The notes: generated from the sequence alone by a model not told the origin. 7,787 nt of DNA from Anaerohabitans sp036788095 (GCA_036788095.1 DAIQOA010000202.1:1-7787); one strand, 5' to 3'. Shown: positions 1 to 6,787, counted from the stretch's first letter. Numbers and translations: made by a program.

Positions 1-212
1 TGTGGCCTTTTCCTGCCGCGCATCTGGCCGAGGTGGCGGCGAGGGTCAAAGGATTTCTGGTTGTCGAATTATCCAACGGTCAAATGGTGGACGACGTGCG
101 CCTGGCCGTGGAGTGCCGAATCCCGGTTCATTTTTACAACCGCATGGGGGGCATGGTCCCCTCGACGGAAGAGATCACCGCAAAGGTGTTGACTCTTTTG
201 GAAGGGCGATGA
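1..212 (+). CDS. vorB: 2-oxoacid:ferredoxin oxidoreductase alpha subunit, VorB-like (3' end only)
   Basis: Only the last 69 codons are present. The first complete codon is at position 3 and the TGA stop is at 210-212. The visible protein begins WPFPAAHLAEV, continues through VVELSNGQMVDDVRLA and ends near FYNRMGGMVPSTEEI. This is the C-terminal signature of VorB-type alpha subunits, where WPFP, the GQM-x-DDVRLA segment and GRMGGMVP-like residues recur. The family oxidatively decarboxylates branched-chain or related 2-oxoacids to acyl-CoA, reducing ferredoxin, in the cytoplasm. The next gene starts one base after the stop and encodes the beta and gamma parts of the same enzyme, so the two are surely cotranscribed. 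The exact substrate (2-oxoisovalerate, 2-oxoglutarate or another) cannot be read from this fragment. Any small ferredoxin subunit would lie upstream of the window. Confidence 0.88.
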   Translation, partial: WPFPAAHLAEVAARVKGFLVVELSNGQMVDDVRLAVECRIPVHFYNRMGGMVPSTEEITAKVLTLLEGR

Positions 213-213
213 C

Positions 214-1647
214 ATGGTCGACAAAGTGCTGAGCAAGTCGGACAGCTTTTACAGGATCTATGAGCGCAACACCGGCGCGAACAAGGAGAGTACCCACTAT
301 TGTCCGGGCTGCGGTCACGGCGTGCTGCACAAGCTCATCGCCGAGGCGTTGGACGATTTTCAGCTGCGCGAACGCACGGTGCTGGCCAGTCCGGTGGGCT
401 GCAGCGTGTTCGCCTATTATTATTTCCGTCTGGGCAACGTGCAATGCGCGCACGGCCGTGCTCCGGCTGTGGCCACCGGCATCAAACGCAGCCTGCCCCA
501 TTCGATCGTCATCAGCTATCAGGGCGACGGCGATCTGGCGGCCATCGGCGGCAACGAGATCCTGCAGGCGGCCAACCGGGGTGAGAACATAACGGTCTTC
601 TTTGTCAACAACGCCATTTATGGCATGACCGGCGGCCAGATGGCGCCCACCACGCTGGTGGGGCAGCGCACCACCACCTCGCCCTACGGCCGCAATCCGG
701 GCAACGAGGGCTTTCCCATCCGCATGTCCGAGTTGATCAGCCAGCTGGAGGCGCCGGTGTATGTGGAGCGGGTGGCCTTGACCGATGCCAAGAACACCAG
801 CAGGGCGCGGCGTGCGGTGCGCAAGGCGCTGCAGCTGCAGATGGAGAACAAGGGCTTTAGCCTGGTGGAAGTTCTCTCCGCCTGTCCTTCGGGCTGGAAG
901 ATGTCGCCGGTTCAGGCCAAAGAGTGGATCAACGATGCTCTGATCAAGCAGTTCCCCCTGGGCGTGTATCGCGACCGCAGCGAAAGCGTGCCGGCCTCTG
1001 AAAGCAAACGTTTCGTTTTTCAGAGCGCGGATCTGTGGAACAAGTTGGATATACCCACCCAGGAGCCGCTCGCGTCCAGCGGTCAGCCGTTCGCCGGGCC
1101 GCAGGATAATCCACGCATCAAGTTGGCCGGATTCGGCGGCCAGGGCGTGCTGGTTCTGGGGCTGATGCTGGCGCAGGCGGGCATGCAATCCGGATTGCAC
1201 GTCTCCTGGATTCCGTCCTATGGGCCGGAGATGCGCGGCGGCACGGCCAACTGCCACGTCAATCTGTCGCATCGCCGCATCGGCTCTCCGGTGGTCTCCC
1301 GTCCCACGGTTCTGGTGGCGATGAACCTGCCGTCGCTGGAAAAATTCGAAGAGGAGGTGGCGGCCGGTGGGCTGATCATTTATGATTCCTCCCTGATTGA
1401 TCGGCCGCCGCAGCGGAAGGATGTGCAGGTTCTGGCCATCCCTGCCACAGAGATGGCGGATCAGCTGGGCAACACCCGCATCGCCAACATGGTGATTCTC
1501 GGCGCCTATATCGCGCTCACCGGTTGTTTGTCCAAGGAATCGATCGCGGCCGCGCTCCCGGAAGTAGTCAAGCGCAAAAACCTGGTGCCGCTGAACCGGC
1601 AGGCGCTGGAAAAGGGGATGGAATTTGTTGTCTCATCGATGCACTAA
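214..1647 (+). CDS. vorA: 2-oxoacid:ferredoxin oxidoreductase, fused beta (TPP-binding) and gamma subunits
   Basis: This 477-aa protein joins two subunits that are usually separate. Residues about 25-255 are the beta subunit. CPGCGHG (Cys30, Cys33), GCS (Cys63) and a Cys224-Pro-Ser segment match the cysteines expected to hold the proximal [4Fe-4S] cluster. GDGDLAAIGGNE (104-115) followed by NNAIYGMTGG (132-141) is the thiamine-diphosphate/Mg motif. Beta ends near PLGVYRDR (248-255), where stand-alone beta proteins stop. A roughly 45-residue linker rich in Ser, Pro and Gln follows. From Ile302 the gamma domain begins (LAGFGGQGV, then SYGPEMRGG and a C-terminal RKNLVPLN segment). The ATG at 214 lies 7 nt after GGAAGGG (200-206) and one base after the alpha-subunit stop. 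The enzyme converts a 2-oxoacid and CoA to acyl-CoA, CO2 and reduced ferredoxin. The family is certain; the substrate is inferred from the VorB-like partner. The gamma half corresponds to vorC. Confidence 0.93.
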   Translation: MVDKVLSKSDSFYRIYERNTGANKESTHYCPGCGHGVLHKLIAEALDDFQLRERTVLASPVGCSVFAYYYFRLGNVQCAHGRAPAVATGIKRSLPHSIVISYQGDGDLAAIGGNEILQAANRGENITVFFVNNAIYGMTGGQMAPTTLVGQRTTTSPYGRNPGNEGFPIRMSELISQLEAPVYVERVALTDAKNTSRARRAVRKALQLQMENKGFSLVEVLSACPSGWKMSPVQAKEWINDALIKQFPLGVYRDRSESVPASESKRFVFQSADLWNKLDIPTQEPLASSGQPFAGPQDNPRIKLAGFGGQGVLVLGLMLAQAGMQSGLHVSWIPSYGPEMRGGTANCHVNLSHRRIGSPVVSRPTVLVAMNLPSLEKFEEEVAAGGLIIYDSSLIDRPPQRKDVQVLAIPATEMADQLGNTRIANMVILGAYIALTGCLSKESIAAALPEVVKRKNLVPLNRQALEKGMEFVVSSMH

Positions 1648-1654
1648 AAAGACG

Positions 1655-1681
1655 CTCAGCCGTCGATCAGCCGGCTGAGGG
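1655..1681 (+). promoter_or_regulatory. Hairpin overlapping the ribosome binding site of the radical SAM gene
   Basis: CTCAGCCG (1655-1662) and CGGCTGAG (1672-1679) form a perfect 8-bp stem around a 9-nt loop. The stem begins 7 nt after the preceding TAA stop. The 3' arm contains most of the only plausible Shine-Dalgarno for the next gene (GAGGG, 1677-1681), 5 nt before its GTG start. No T-run follows, so it is not a standard intrinsic terminator. The structure is seen directly. The inference is that it limits ribosome access to the downstream start, or couples that start to translation of the upstream gene, since ribosomes finishing at 1647 would reach into the 5' arm. It could also simply protect a processed 3' end. 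Confidence 0.5.
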
Positions 1682-1686
1682 ACAAC

Positions 1687-4293
1687 GTGTTGGAACGAAA
1701 ACCATTGAATAGGCACTCTAACGGGGTGGGCGGGTCGCTGAGGCAAAAAATTTTTAACGACCTTTTGCCTTTCGTCAACAAACCGGGTCGCTACATCGGC
1801 AACGAGGTGAATATCCTGAGGAAAAATCCGGACGAATGCAGTGTTCGTTTCGCCCTGGTTTTTCCCGATGTCTATGAAGTCGGCATGTCTTACCTGGGAT
1901 TTCCGATCCTCTACCATCTGCTCAACCGGATGCCGGGTGTGTACGCTGAACGAGTGTTCGCCCCGTGGACCGACATGGAAAGGCAGATGCGCGAGCAGGG
2001 GGTTCCTCTTTTTTCCCTCGAGACGTTTTCCTCCTTGCGCGATTTCGACTTGGTGGGCTTTACGTTGCAGTATGAGCTGCACGCCACCACGCTTCTCAAT
2101 CTGATCGATCTGATCGGCCTGCCGGTGTGGGCCAAGGAGCGCAGCGACGGCCCGCTGTTGCTGGCCGGCGGACCTTCGGCCTTTAATCCGGAGCCCCTGG
2201 CGGACTTTATCGATGCGTTCGTGATCGGCGATGGAGAAGAGGTGATCCAGGAGATCGCGGAGCTGGTGGCCGACGGAAAAAAACAGGCATGGGATCGTCC
2301 TAGCCTTCTCCGCGCGCTGGCCGGCCTGCAAGGGGTGTATGTTCCGCGGTTCTATCAACCTGCTTATGACGATGCCGGCCGGTTCAGCGGGCTGACGGCC
2401 ACAGAGCCCGGCGTCCCTGAAACCGTCCGCGCCCGCATCGTTGAAACGCTGGCGCCGCAGAACTATCCGGAAAAGCCTCTGGTGCCGGTGATCCCCACCA
2501 CCCACGATCGCGTCTCGCTAGAGATCGCACGGGGCTGTTCGCGTGGTTGCCGCTTCTGCAATGCCGGCATGATCTATCGGCCGGTCCGCCAGCGGCCGGT
2601 GCAGGACCTGGTGCGCCAGGCGCTGGAGAACATTCGACACACCGGCTATGATGAAGTGTCGCTGGTGTCGCTGTCCACATCGGACTATGAGGCGTTGGAG
2701 CCCCTGATGGTCGGACTGCAGGCGCAGTTGGGGTCGGAGATGGTGAATCTCTCCTTTCCCTCTCTGCGTCCGGAAAAATTCACCCCCCAGGTCGCTTTTT
2801 TCGCCAAAGGGGTGCGCAAATCAGGATTGACGTTGGCGCCGGAAGCAGGATGTCAGCGGTTGCGCGATGTCATTAACAAGACCACCACCGAGCAGGATCT
2901 GCTCGCCGCGGTGCAGCTGGCGTTCCGCGAGGGGTGGAAGCTGATCAAACTGTACTTTATGATCGGCCATCCGACCGAGAGCGAGGCGGATCTGCAGGAG
3001 CTGGTCCAGCTCATCCACCGGGTGATGGCGGTGGCCAAAATGTACCGGGGGACCGGCTTGAACGTCTCCCTGTCGCCATTCATCCCCAAACCGCTGACGC
3101 CCTTTCAGTGGTGCCGTCAGGATTCGCCGGAGGAGATCGACGGCAAACTCCGCTTTCTCCGTGAACGGCTGCGCGACAAACGGATCAAACTGAGTTGGCG
3201 CAACGCCGATCTCGCCCAGGTGGAAGGGCTGCTGGCGCGCGGCGACCGGCGCATCGGCCGGGTGATCTGGCGCGTCTGGCGAAGCGGAGCAAGGCTGGAG
3301 GGGTGGTCGGAACATTTCAATCATGATCTGTGGCAGCAGGCCATGGATGCGGAAGGATTGGCCTATGAACGGTTCACCGGCGGGCTGGATCTGGACGCTC
3401 CCCTGCCATGGGATCATGTGCAAAAAGGGGTGAGCAAAAAGTATTTGCAGCAAGAGTATCACAAAAGCGTGCAGGCCCAGGTGACGCTGGATTGCCGCGA
3501 AGAGGAGTGCCATCATTGCGGATTGATGGCGCAGCCGGTGTGCCGGCAAATCCTGCAGCAGGGACCGGCGGAAGCAAAGGCGCAACTGCCGTCGGCGTCG
3601 CCTGCGGCTGCGCCACCGCCTGATCAGGAGACGATCCGACTGGTTCGCCTCCGTTATCGCCGCGATGAATCCGTTCGGTTTCTCTCCCATCTGGATGTCA
3701 TCCATCTGTTTGAGCGTGCCTTGCGGCGTGCGCGCATCAGGATCGTCTATACCAGCGGCTTTAACCCTCACCCCAAGATGGCCTTCGGTCCGCCGTTGCC
3801 CACCGGTTACACCAGCCTGAACGAGTACCTGGATTTCCACTATCATCCCGACGACGACGATCAGCCGCTGGAACGATTGTCCGCCGTCCTGCCGGAGGGG
3901 CTGGAGCTGTTGGAGATGAAATCGCTGTTTGACAAACACCGTCATCTCACCGATGTCATCAATCGCAGCGACTATCGGATCATCACGCCGGTCGCCGTGG
4001 CGCCGCAGCGCGTGCAAACGCTGCTGGAGAGCGCCAGCCTGCCGGTGGTGCGGCATAAAGAGGGCGAAGCGTCCAAGGAAGTGGACATCCGTCCCTACCT
4101 TGACGCCTTGGAGGTCCAGGACGACCAGCTGACGCTGGTGGCCCGGATCGACCGCGGCAAGACGCTGCGCGTCCAGGAAGTGCTCACTCTGCTGTTCGAC
4201 GGCGACGAGACGTCGGTCAAGCGCAGCCGGGTGACGCGGACAGGCCTGTTCATCCAGTTCGGCGATCTGGTGGCCACGCCGATGGAGATATGA
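1687..4293 (+). CDS. Radical SAM protein of unknown function, TIGR03960-TIGR03936 (DUF2344) fusion
   Basis: This 868-aa protein has several parts. Residues about 25-265 form an N-terminal domain of the B12-binding-like type found in this family (FPDVYEVGMSYLG; LAGGPSAFNPEP at 159-170; IGDGEE at 180-185), with no DxHxxG cobalamin-ligand motif seen. Residues about 275-500 are the radical SAM core: Cys284-x3-Cys288-x2-Cys291 for the [4Fe-4S]/SAM cluster, then LAPEAG (383-388) and KLYFMIGHPTE (421-431). Cys603, Cys608, Cys611 and Cys619 form a second Cys group. An Ala/Pro/Gln-rich linker (about 620-648) leads to the TIGR03936 domain (about 650-868) with FLSHLDV (665-671) and SGFNPHPKM (690-698). 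These families occur as neighbours or fusions, commonly beside RNase G, as here. Substrate and reaction are unknown. The GTG at 1687 was chosen because GAGGG lies 5 nt upstream; TTG at 1690 is an alternative. The 53-bp gap to rng has no terminator, so cotranscription is likely. Confidence 0.92.
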   Translation: MLERKPLNRHSNGVGGSLRQKIFNDLLPFVNKPGRYIGNEVNILRKNPDECSVRFALVFPDVYEVGMSYLGFPILYHLLNRMPGVYAERVFAPWTDMERQMREQGVPLFSLETFSSLRDFDLVGFTLQYELHATTLLNLIDLIGLPVWAKERSDGPLLLAGGPSAFNPEPLADFIDAFVIGDGEEVIQEIAELVADGKKQAWDRPSLLRALAGLQGVYVPRFYQPAYDDAGRFSGLTATEPGVPETVRARIVETLAPQNYPEKPLVPVIPTTHDRVSLEIARGCSRGCRFCNAGMIYRPVRQRPVQDLVRQALENIRHTGYDEVSLVSLSTSDYEALEPLMVGLQAQLGSEMVNLSFPSLRPEKFTPQVAFFAKGVRKSGLTLAPEAGCQRLRDVINKTTTEQDLLAAVQLAFREGWKLIKLYFMIGHPTESEADLQELVQLIHRVMAVAKMYRGTGLNVSLSPFIPKPLTPFQWCRQDSPEEIDGKLRFLRERLRDKRIKLSWRNADLAQVEGLLARGDRRIGRVIWRVWRSGARLEGWSEHFNHDLWQQAMDAEGLAYERFTGGLDLDAPLPWDHVQKGVSKKYLQQEYHKSVQAQVTLDCREEECHHCGLMAQPVCRQILQQGPAEAKAQLPSASPAAAPPPDQETIRLVRLRYRRDESVRFLSHLDVIHLFERALRRARIRIVYTSGFNPHPKMAFGPPLPTGYTSLNEYLDFHYHPDDDDQPLERLSAVLPEGLELLEMKSLFDKHRHLTDVINRSDYRIITPVAVAPQRVQTLLESASLPVVRHKEGEASKEVDIRPYLDALEVQDDQLTLVARIDRGKTLRVQEVLTLLFDGDETSVKRSRVTRTGLFIQFGDLVATPMEI

Positions 4294-4346
4294 GACGCTG
4301 TTCCGCAAGAAAAGATTTTTACCATCATCAAAATGATTGAGGGACC

Positions 4347-5867
4347 ATGAAGAAAGAAATTTTTATAAACGCGTCCATGGGTGAAACCCGTTTGGCGATC
4401 TGTGAAGACGGCCGGCTCTCGGAGCTGTATTTTGAGAAAGCAGAAAAAGAACGCATGGTGGGGGATGTATATTATGGCCAGGTGGCCAAAGTCCTCAAGG
4501 GCATGCAAGCGGCTTTTGTCAATATCGGCCTGACGCAGGATGCCTTTCTCCATTTTTCCGACATCGGCGAGAATCTCGCCGAGTTTAACAAGCTCTATCA
4601 AGAGGAGGGCAAGCCGCCAAAGAACAACCGTCGTGGCGGGAACGATCATCACCTGCATCAGGGTCAGCCGATCCTGGTGCAGATCACCAAAGAGCCGATC
4701 TCCAACAAGGGCGCGCGGGTGACCACCAACATCGCCCTGCCCGGCCGTTTTCTCGTGTTGATACCGTTCGATCATACGGTCGGCGTTTCGCGCAAGATCC
4801 ACAACCGTCGTGAAAAGGGCCGGCTGAAGAGCATCGGCCGCGAGATCAAGCCCAACGGCTTTGGCATCGTCATCCGCACCGTTTCAGAGGGCCGCAACAA
4901 ACAAGAGCTGCTGGACGATCTGAACAGTCTGATGAAAACCTGGGAGCAGATCGTCAAGAACATCAGCAAGAACAAACCACCGGTGCGGGTGCACAAGGAC
5001 ATGGATATGCTGTCCAGCACCATTCGCGATCTGTTCACCAATGATGTGGATCGCCTGGTGGTGGACGACAAAAAAATGCATAAGCAGATCTCCAAATATC
5101 TGCGTGAAGTGGCCAGTTCGCTGACGGATCGGGTGGAATGGCACCGCGACAAAGAGCCGATCTTTGACCGCTTCGGCATCGAAACCGAGATCAGCAAAAG
5201 CCTGGCGCGCAAGTTTTGGCTCAAGAGCGGCGGGTACATCTTTTTCGATCATACCGAGGCCCTGACCGCCATCGACGTCAACAGCGGCCGGTTCGTCGGC
5301 AAAAAGGACCACGACGCCAACAGCCTCAAGATCAACCTGGAGGCGGCCCGTGAGATCGCCCGGCAGCTGCGTCTGCGCGACATCGGCGGCATCATTATCT
5401 GCGATTTCATCGACATGGTGGAAGAGAAGAACCGGCGCAGATTGCAGGATGAGTTTTTAAACGAGCTCAAGGCCGACCGGGCTCAGGTCAACATCGCGCC
5501 GATCAGCAAGTTCGGCATCATTGAGATGACCCGCGAACGGGTGCGGCCGCCGTTGCTCTTCTCCATCAGCGAACCCTGTCCCGCCTGCCTGGGGACCGGC
5601 CGGGTGATGAGTAAGACCACCATCCTGGCGCGCATCGAGCGCTGGGTCAAACGGTATCGCAGGGAAAAAGGCGAGCGCTCTCTGCAGCTGATGGTCAACC
5701 CCGAACTGGCGCAGTTCCTCAGCGCCGGCACCCCAAGCCATGTGCTGCGCCTCAGCTGGCGCTACTGGACGCGCATCAAAGTGGCGGCTGACGAGAGCGT
5801 GACCATGGAGGATTTTCACTTTCTCGACAAAGAGGGGCAGGAGGATCTGACGCAAAAGTACAGCTGA
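4347..5867 (+). CDS. rng: Ribonuclease E/G family endoribonuclease (RNase G)
   Basis: This 506-aa protein is close to the usual RNase G length and lacks the long disordered scaffold tail of E. coli RNase E. It is a cytoplasmic, Mg-dependent, single-strand-specific endonuclease that processes rRNA and initiates mRNA decay. The N-terminus MKKEIFINA is typical. An S1 RNA-binding domain spans about 35-125 (GDVYYGQVAKVLKGMQAAFVNIG, split here as GDVYYG and AAFVNIG). Arg177-Thr178 in IVIRT match the 5'-monophosphate sensor residues. The catalytic carboxylates are Asp310 (AIDVNSGR) and Asp353 (CDFIDM), 43 residues apart as in E. coli RNase E. CPACLGTG (Cys411, Cys414) is the Zn-link that joins protomers, 101 residues after Asp310, again as in E. 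coli. The ATG at 4347 follows GAGGG (4339-4343) with a short 3-nt gap. It sits between its common neighbours, the TIGR03936 radical SAM gene and rplU. RNase G rather than E is judged from length only. Confidence 0.95.
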   Translation: MKKEIFINASMGETRLAICEDGRLSELYFEKAEKERMVGDVYYGQVAKVLKGMQAAFVNIGLTQDAFLHFSDIGENLAEFNKLYQEEGKPPKNNRRGGNDHHLHQGQPILVQITKEPISNKGARVTTNIALPGRFLVLIPFDHTVGVSRKIHNRREKGRLKSIGREIKPNGFGIVIRTVSEGRNKQELLDDLNSLMKTWEQIVKNISKNKPPVRVHKDMDMLSSTIRDLFTNDVDRLVVDDKKMHKQISKYLREVASSLTDRVEWHRDKEPIFDRFGIETEISKSLARKFWLKSGGYIFFDHTEALTAIDVNSGRFVGKKDHDANSLKINLEAAREIARQLRLRDIGGIIICDFIDMVEEKNRRRLQDEFLNELKADRAQVNIAPISKFGIIEMTRERVRPPLLFSISEPCPACLGTGRVMSKTTILARIERWVKRYRREKGERSLQLMVNPELAQFLSAGTPSHVLRLSWRYWTRIKVAADESVTMEDFHFLDKEGQEDLTQKYS

Positions 5868-5894
5868 TCTTCCGGCAATCGCGCCGGATTGATC
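5866..5894 (+). other. Stem-loop at the rng stop codon, possible weak terminator
   Basis: TCCGGC (5871-5876) pairs with GCCGGA (5883-5888) around a 6-nt loop. The outer GATC (5866-5869) can pair with GATC (5891-5894) across a small T/TT internal loop, giving about 10 bp in all. It overlaps the last two bases of the rng stop codon. No T-tract follows, so intrinsic termination would be inefficient. It may instead block 3' exonuclease or reduce read-through into rplU, which has its own promoter only 22 bp further on. The pairing is visible; the role is inferred. Confidence 0.4.
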
Positions 5895-5915
5895 CGCCCG
5901 TTCGACAAAATAGTA

Positions 5916-5944
5916 TTGACAATGGCCTGATTATTTTGTAAATT
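5916..5944 (+). promoter_or_regulatory. Sigma-70-type promoter for rplU-rpmA
   Basis: A perfect -35 box TTGACA (5916-5921) is separated by exactly 17 bp from TAAATT (5939-5944), which matches the -10 consensus at four of six positions including the first T, the A at position 2 and the last T. The spacer and downstream region are markedly A/T rich against a G/C-rich background. Transcription would start near 5951, leaving a leader of about 45 nt before the rplU ATG. This gives the ribosomal protein pair transcription independent of rng. No clear structured leader of an autoregulatory type was recognised in the short 5' UTR. Confidence 0.75.
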
Positions 5945-5994
5945 ACTAGGCTATGTTGTAAAGCCGTTGCCAATTATTTGTGGAGAGAGGACTT

Positions 5995-6306
5995 ATGTAC
6001 GCTGTCGTTAATATTGCAGGTCAACAGTTCCGAGTGGCCAAGAACGAAAAGCTTGTGGCGCCCCGGCTGAGCGGCGAAGAGGGCAGCCAGGTGGAGTTCG
6101 ATCAGGTGCTGATGCTGGGCGAGGGCAAAAGCGTAAAGATCGGCCAGCCCTATGTCGCCGGCGCCAAGGTGACGGCCAAGATCGTCAAACACGACAAGGC
6201 CGATACCGTGATCGTTTACAAGAAAAAACGACGCAAAGGGTATGAAAAGAGAAACGGACACCGTCAGGCTCAGACCCGGGTGCAGATTGAGGATATCATC
6301 TCCTAG
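5995..6306 (+). CDS. rplU: 50S ribosomal protein L21
   Basis: The protein is 103 aa, the same length as E. coli L21. It binds 23S rRNA in the large ribosomal subunit. The N-terminus MYAVVNIAGQQFRV and the basic signature KKKRRKGYEKRNGHRQ near residues 77-92 identify the family. The IAGQQF form of the N-terminus, rather than the common GGKQY, resembles Bacteroidota-type L21. The ATG at 5995 follows GAGAGAGG (5983-5990) with a 4-nt gap. An in-frame TTG at 5980 would add MERGL but lies over the Shine-Dalgarno, so it is rejected. It has its own promoter at 5916 and is followed after 39 bp by rpmA, with no gene for the L27-processing protease Prp between them. Confidence 0.98.
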   Translation: MYAVVNIAGQQFRVAKNEKLVAPRLSGEEGSQVEFDQVLMLGEGKSVKIGQPYVAGAKVTAKIVKHDKADTVIVYKKKRRKGYEKRNGHRQAQTRVQIEDIIS

Positions 6307-6345
6307 GCGGCTTTCCCGCCCGGGTTGTGTACAAGGAGGCACTTT

Positions 6346-6600
6346 ATGGCTCATAAGAAAGGCGTAGGCAGTTCCCGTAACGGACGCGACAGCAATCCGC
6401 AGATGCTCGGCGTCAAACGCTATGCCGGACAGGCGGTTCTGGCCGGCAGCATTCTGGTCCGTCAGCGCGGCACCCGTATTCATCCGGGCGAAAATGTGGG
6501 CAAGGGGTCTGATGACACCCTGTTCGCACTGAAGCCCGGTACGGTCAAATATGAAACCCGCGGCAAGGATAAAAAGTTTGTCAGCATCGTGGTCGCCTGA
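6346..6600 (+). CDS. rpmA: 50S ribosomal protein L27
   Basis: The protein is 84 aa, close to the 85 aa of E. coli L27. Its N-terminal tail reaches toward the peptidyl transferase centre of the 50S subunit. MAHKKGVGSSRNGRDSNP, LGVKRYAGQ, RQRGTRIHPGENVGKG and the C-terminal FVSIVVA are all family hallmarks. The start at 6346 follows a full AAGGAGG (6333-6339) with a 6-nt gap, the best ribosome binding site in the window. Translation from TTG at 6325 would add seven residues but place the Shine-Dalgarno inside the gene, so it is rejected. The basic tail follows Met directly, so no leader cleaved by Prp is predicted. The gene ends at a strong terminator 29 bp downstream. Confidence 0.98.
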   Translation: MAHKKGVGSSRNGRDSNPQMLGVKRYAGQAVLAGSILVRQRGTRIHPGENVGKGSDDTLFALKPGTVKYETRGKDKKFVSIVVA

Positions 6601-6629
6601 AGCGGCGATCGCCCGGTTTCTCGATACAG

Positions 6630-6663
6630 CGCGCGGCGTCCATAAACGCCGCGCGTTTTTTTT
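6630..6663 (+). terminator. Intrinsic terminator after rpmA
   Basis: CGCGCGGCGT (6630-6639) and ACGCCGCGCG (6646-6655) form a perfect 10-bp G/C-rich stem around a 6-nt loop, followed directly by eight T residues (6656-6663). It closes the rplU-rpmA transcript 29 bp after the rpmA stop. No A-run precedes the 5' arm, so it works in the + direction only. The following 70 bp (6664-6733) contain no gene or obvious site. Confidence 0.96.
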
Positions 6664-6733
6664 ACCATCCGCCTCCCAGCGTTCCATCCCCCCTCCGTAC
6701 TACAAAAAGCATGCCACAACCTCGAGAATTACC

Positions 6734-6762
6734 TTGACTCTTTACCCTCATTATCCTATATT
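6734..6762 (+). promoter_or_regulatory. Sigma-70-type promoter for gatC-pyrG
   Basis: TTGACT (6734-6739, five of six consensus bases) lies exactly 17 bp before TATATT (6757-6762, five of six). It follows the rpmA terminator and precedes gatC. Transcription would start near 6769, leaving a leader of only about 19 nt. This predicted start also rules out the in-frame ATG at 6764 as the gatC initiator, since it would lie upstream of the transcript. Confidence 0.8.
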
Positions 6763-6787
6763 AATGCGACTTAAAACAGGTGGCGTT

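Noticed and set aside
2..232. Open frame in another phase at the window start
   Set aside because: The frame beginning at position 3 encodes a recognisable VorB C-terminus, while this one gives a Gly/Arg-rich sequence with no homology seen.
175..1272. A long open frame (365 codons) on the - strand, opposite the oxidoreductase gene
   Set aside because: It lies antisense to a clearly conserved gene, has His/Arg/Gln/Ala-rich composition typical of reverse frames in G+C-rich genes, and shows no recognisable domain.
1633..2505. A 290-codon open frame on the - strand, spanning the oxidoreductase/radical SAM junction
   Set aside because: It is antisense to conserved coding sequence and to the intergenic hairpin, with no recognisable domain or convincing start signal.
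2821..4308. A 495-codon open frame on the - strand, opposite the radical SAM gene
   Set aside because: It is a reverse-frame shadow of the conserved radical SAM and DUF2344 coding sequence. Its composition is biased and no family motif was seen.
4324..4337. ATCAT-CAAA-ATGAT inverted repeat just before the rng ribosome binding site
   Set aside because: A 5-bp A/T-rich stem is unstable and expected by chance, and it does not include the GAGGG site.
5911..5948. TAGTA...TACTA inverted repeat flanking the rplU promoter, considered as an operator
   Set aside because: Five-base arms 28 bp apart are likely by chance in A/T-rich sequence, and no longer symmetry was found.
6306..6320. Small inverted repeat GGCGG-CTTTC-CCGCC between rplU and rpmA
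   Set aside because: The stem is only 5 bp, with no T-tract, and lies clear of the rpmA ribosome site (6333-6339). It is too weak in this base composition to call a regulatory element.
6325..6345. Possible N-terminal extension of L27, as in Firmicutes cleaved by Prp
   Set aside because: The extra codons would cover the AAGGAGG ribosome site and do not resemble the hydrophobic leader with a Phe-Phe cleavage site.
5974..6687. A 237-codon open frame on the - strand, covering rplU and rpmA
   Set aside because: It runs through the rpmA terminator and opposite two ribosomal protein genes. It has no domain signature.
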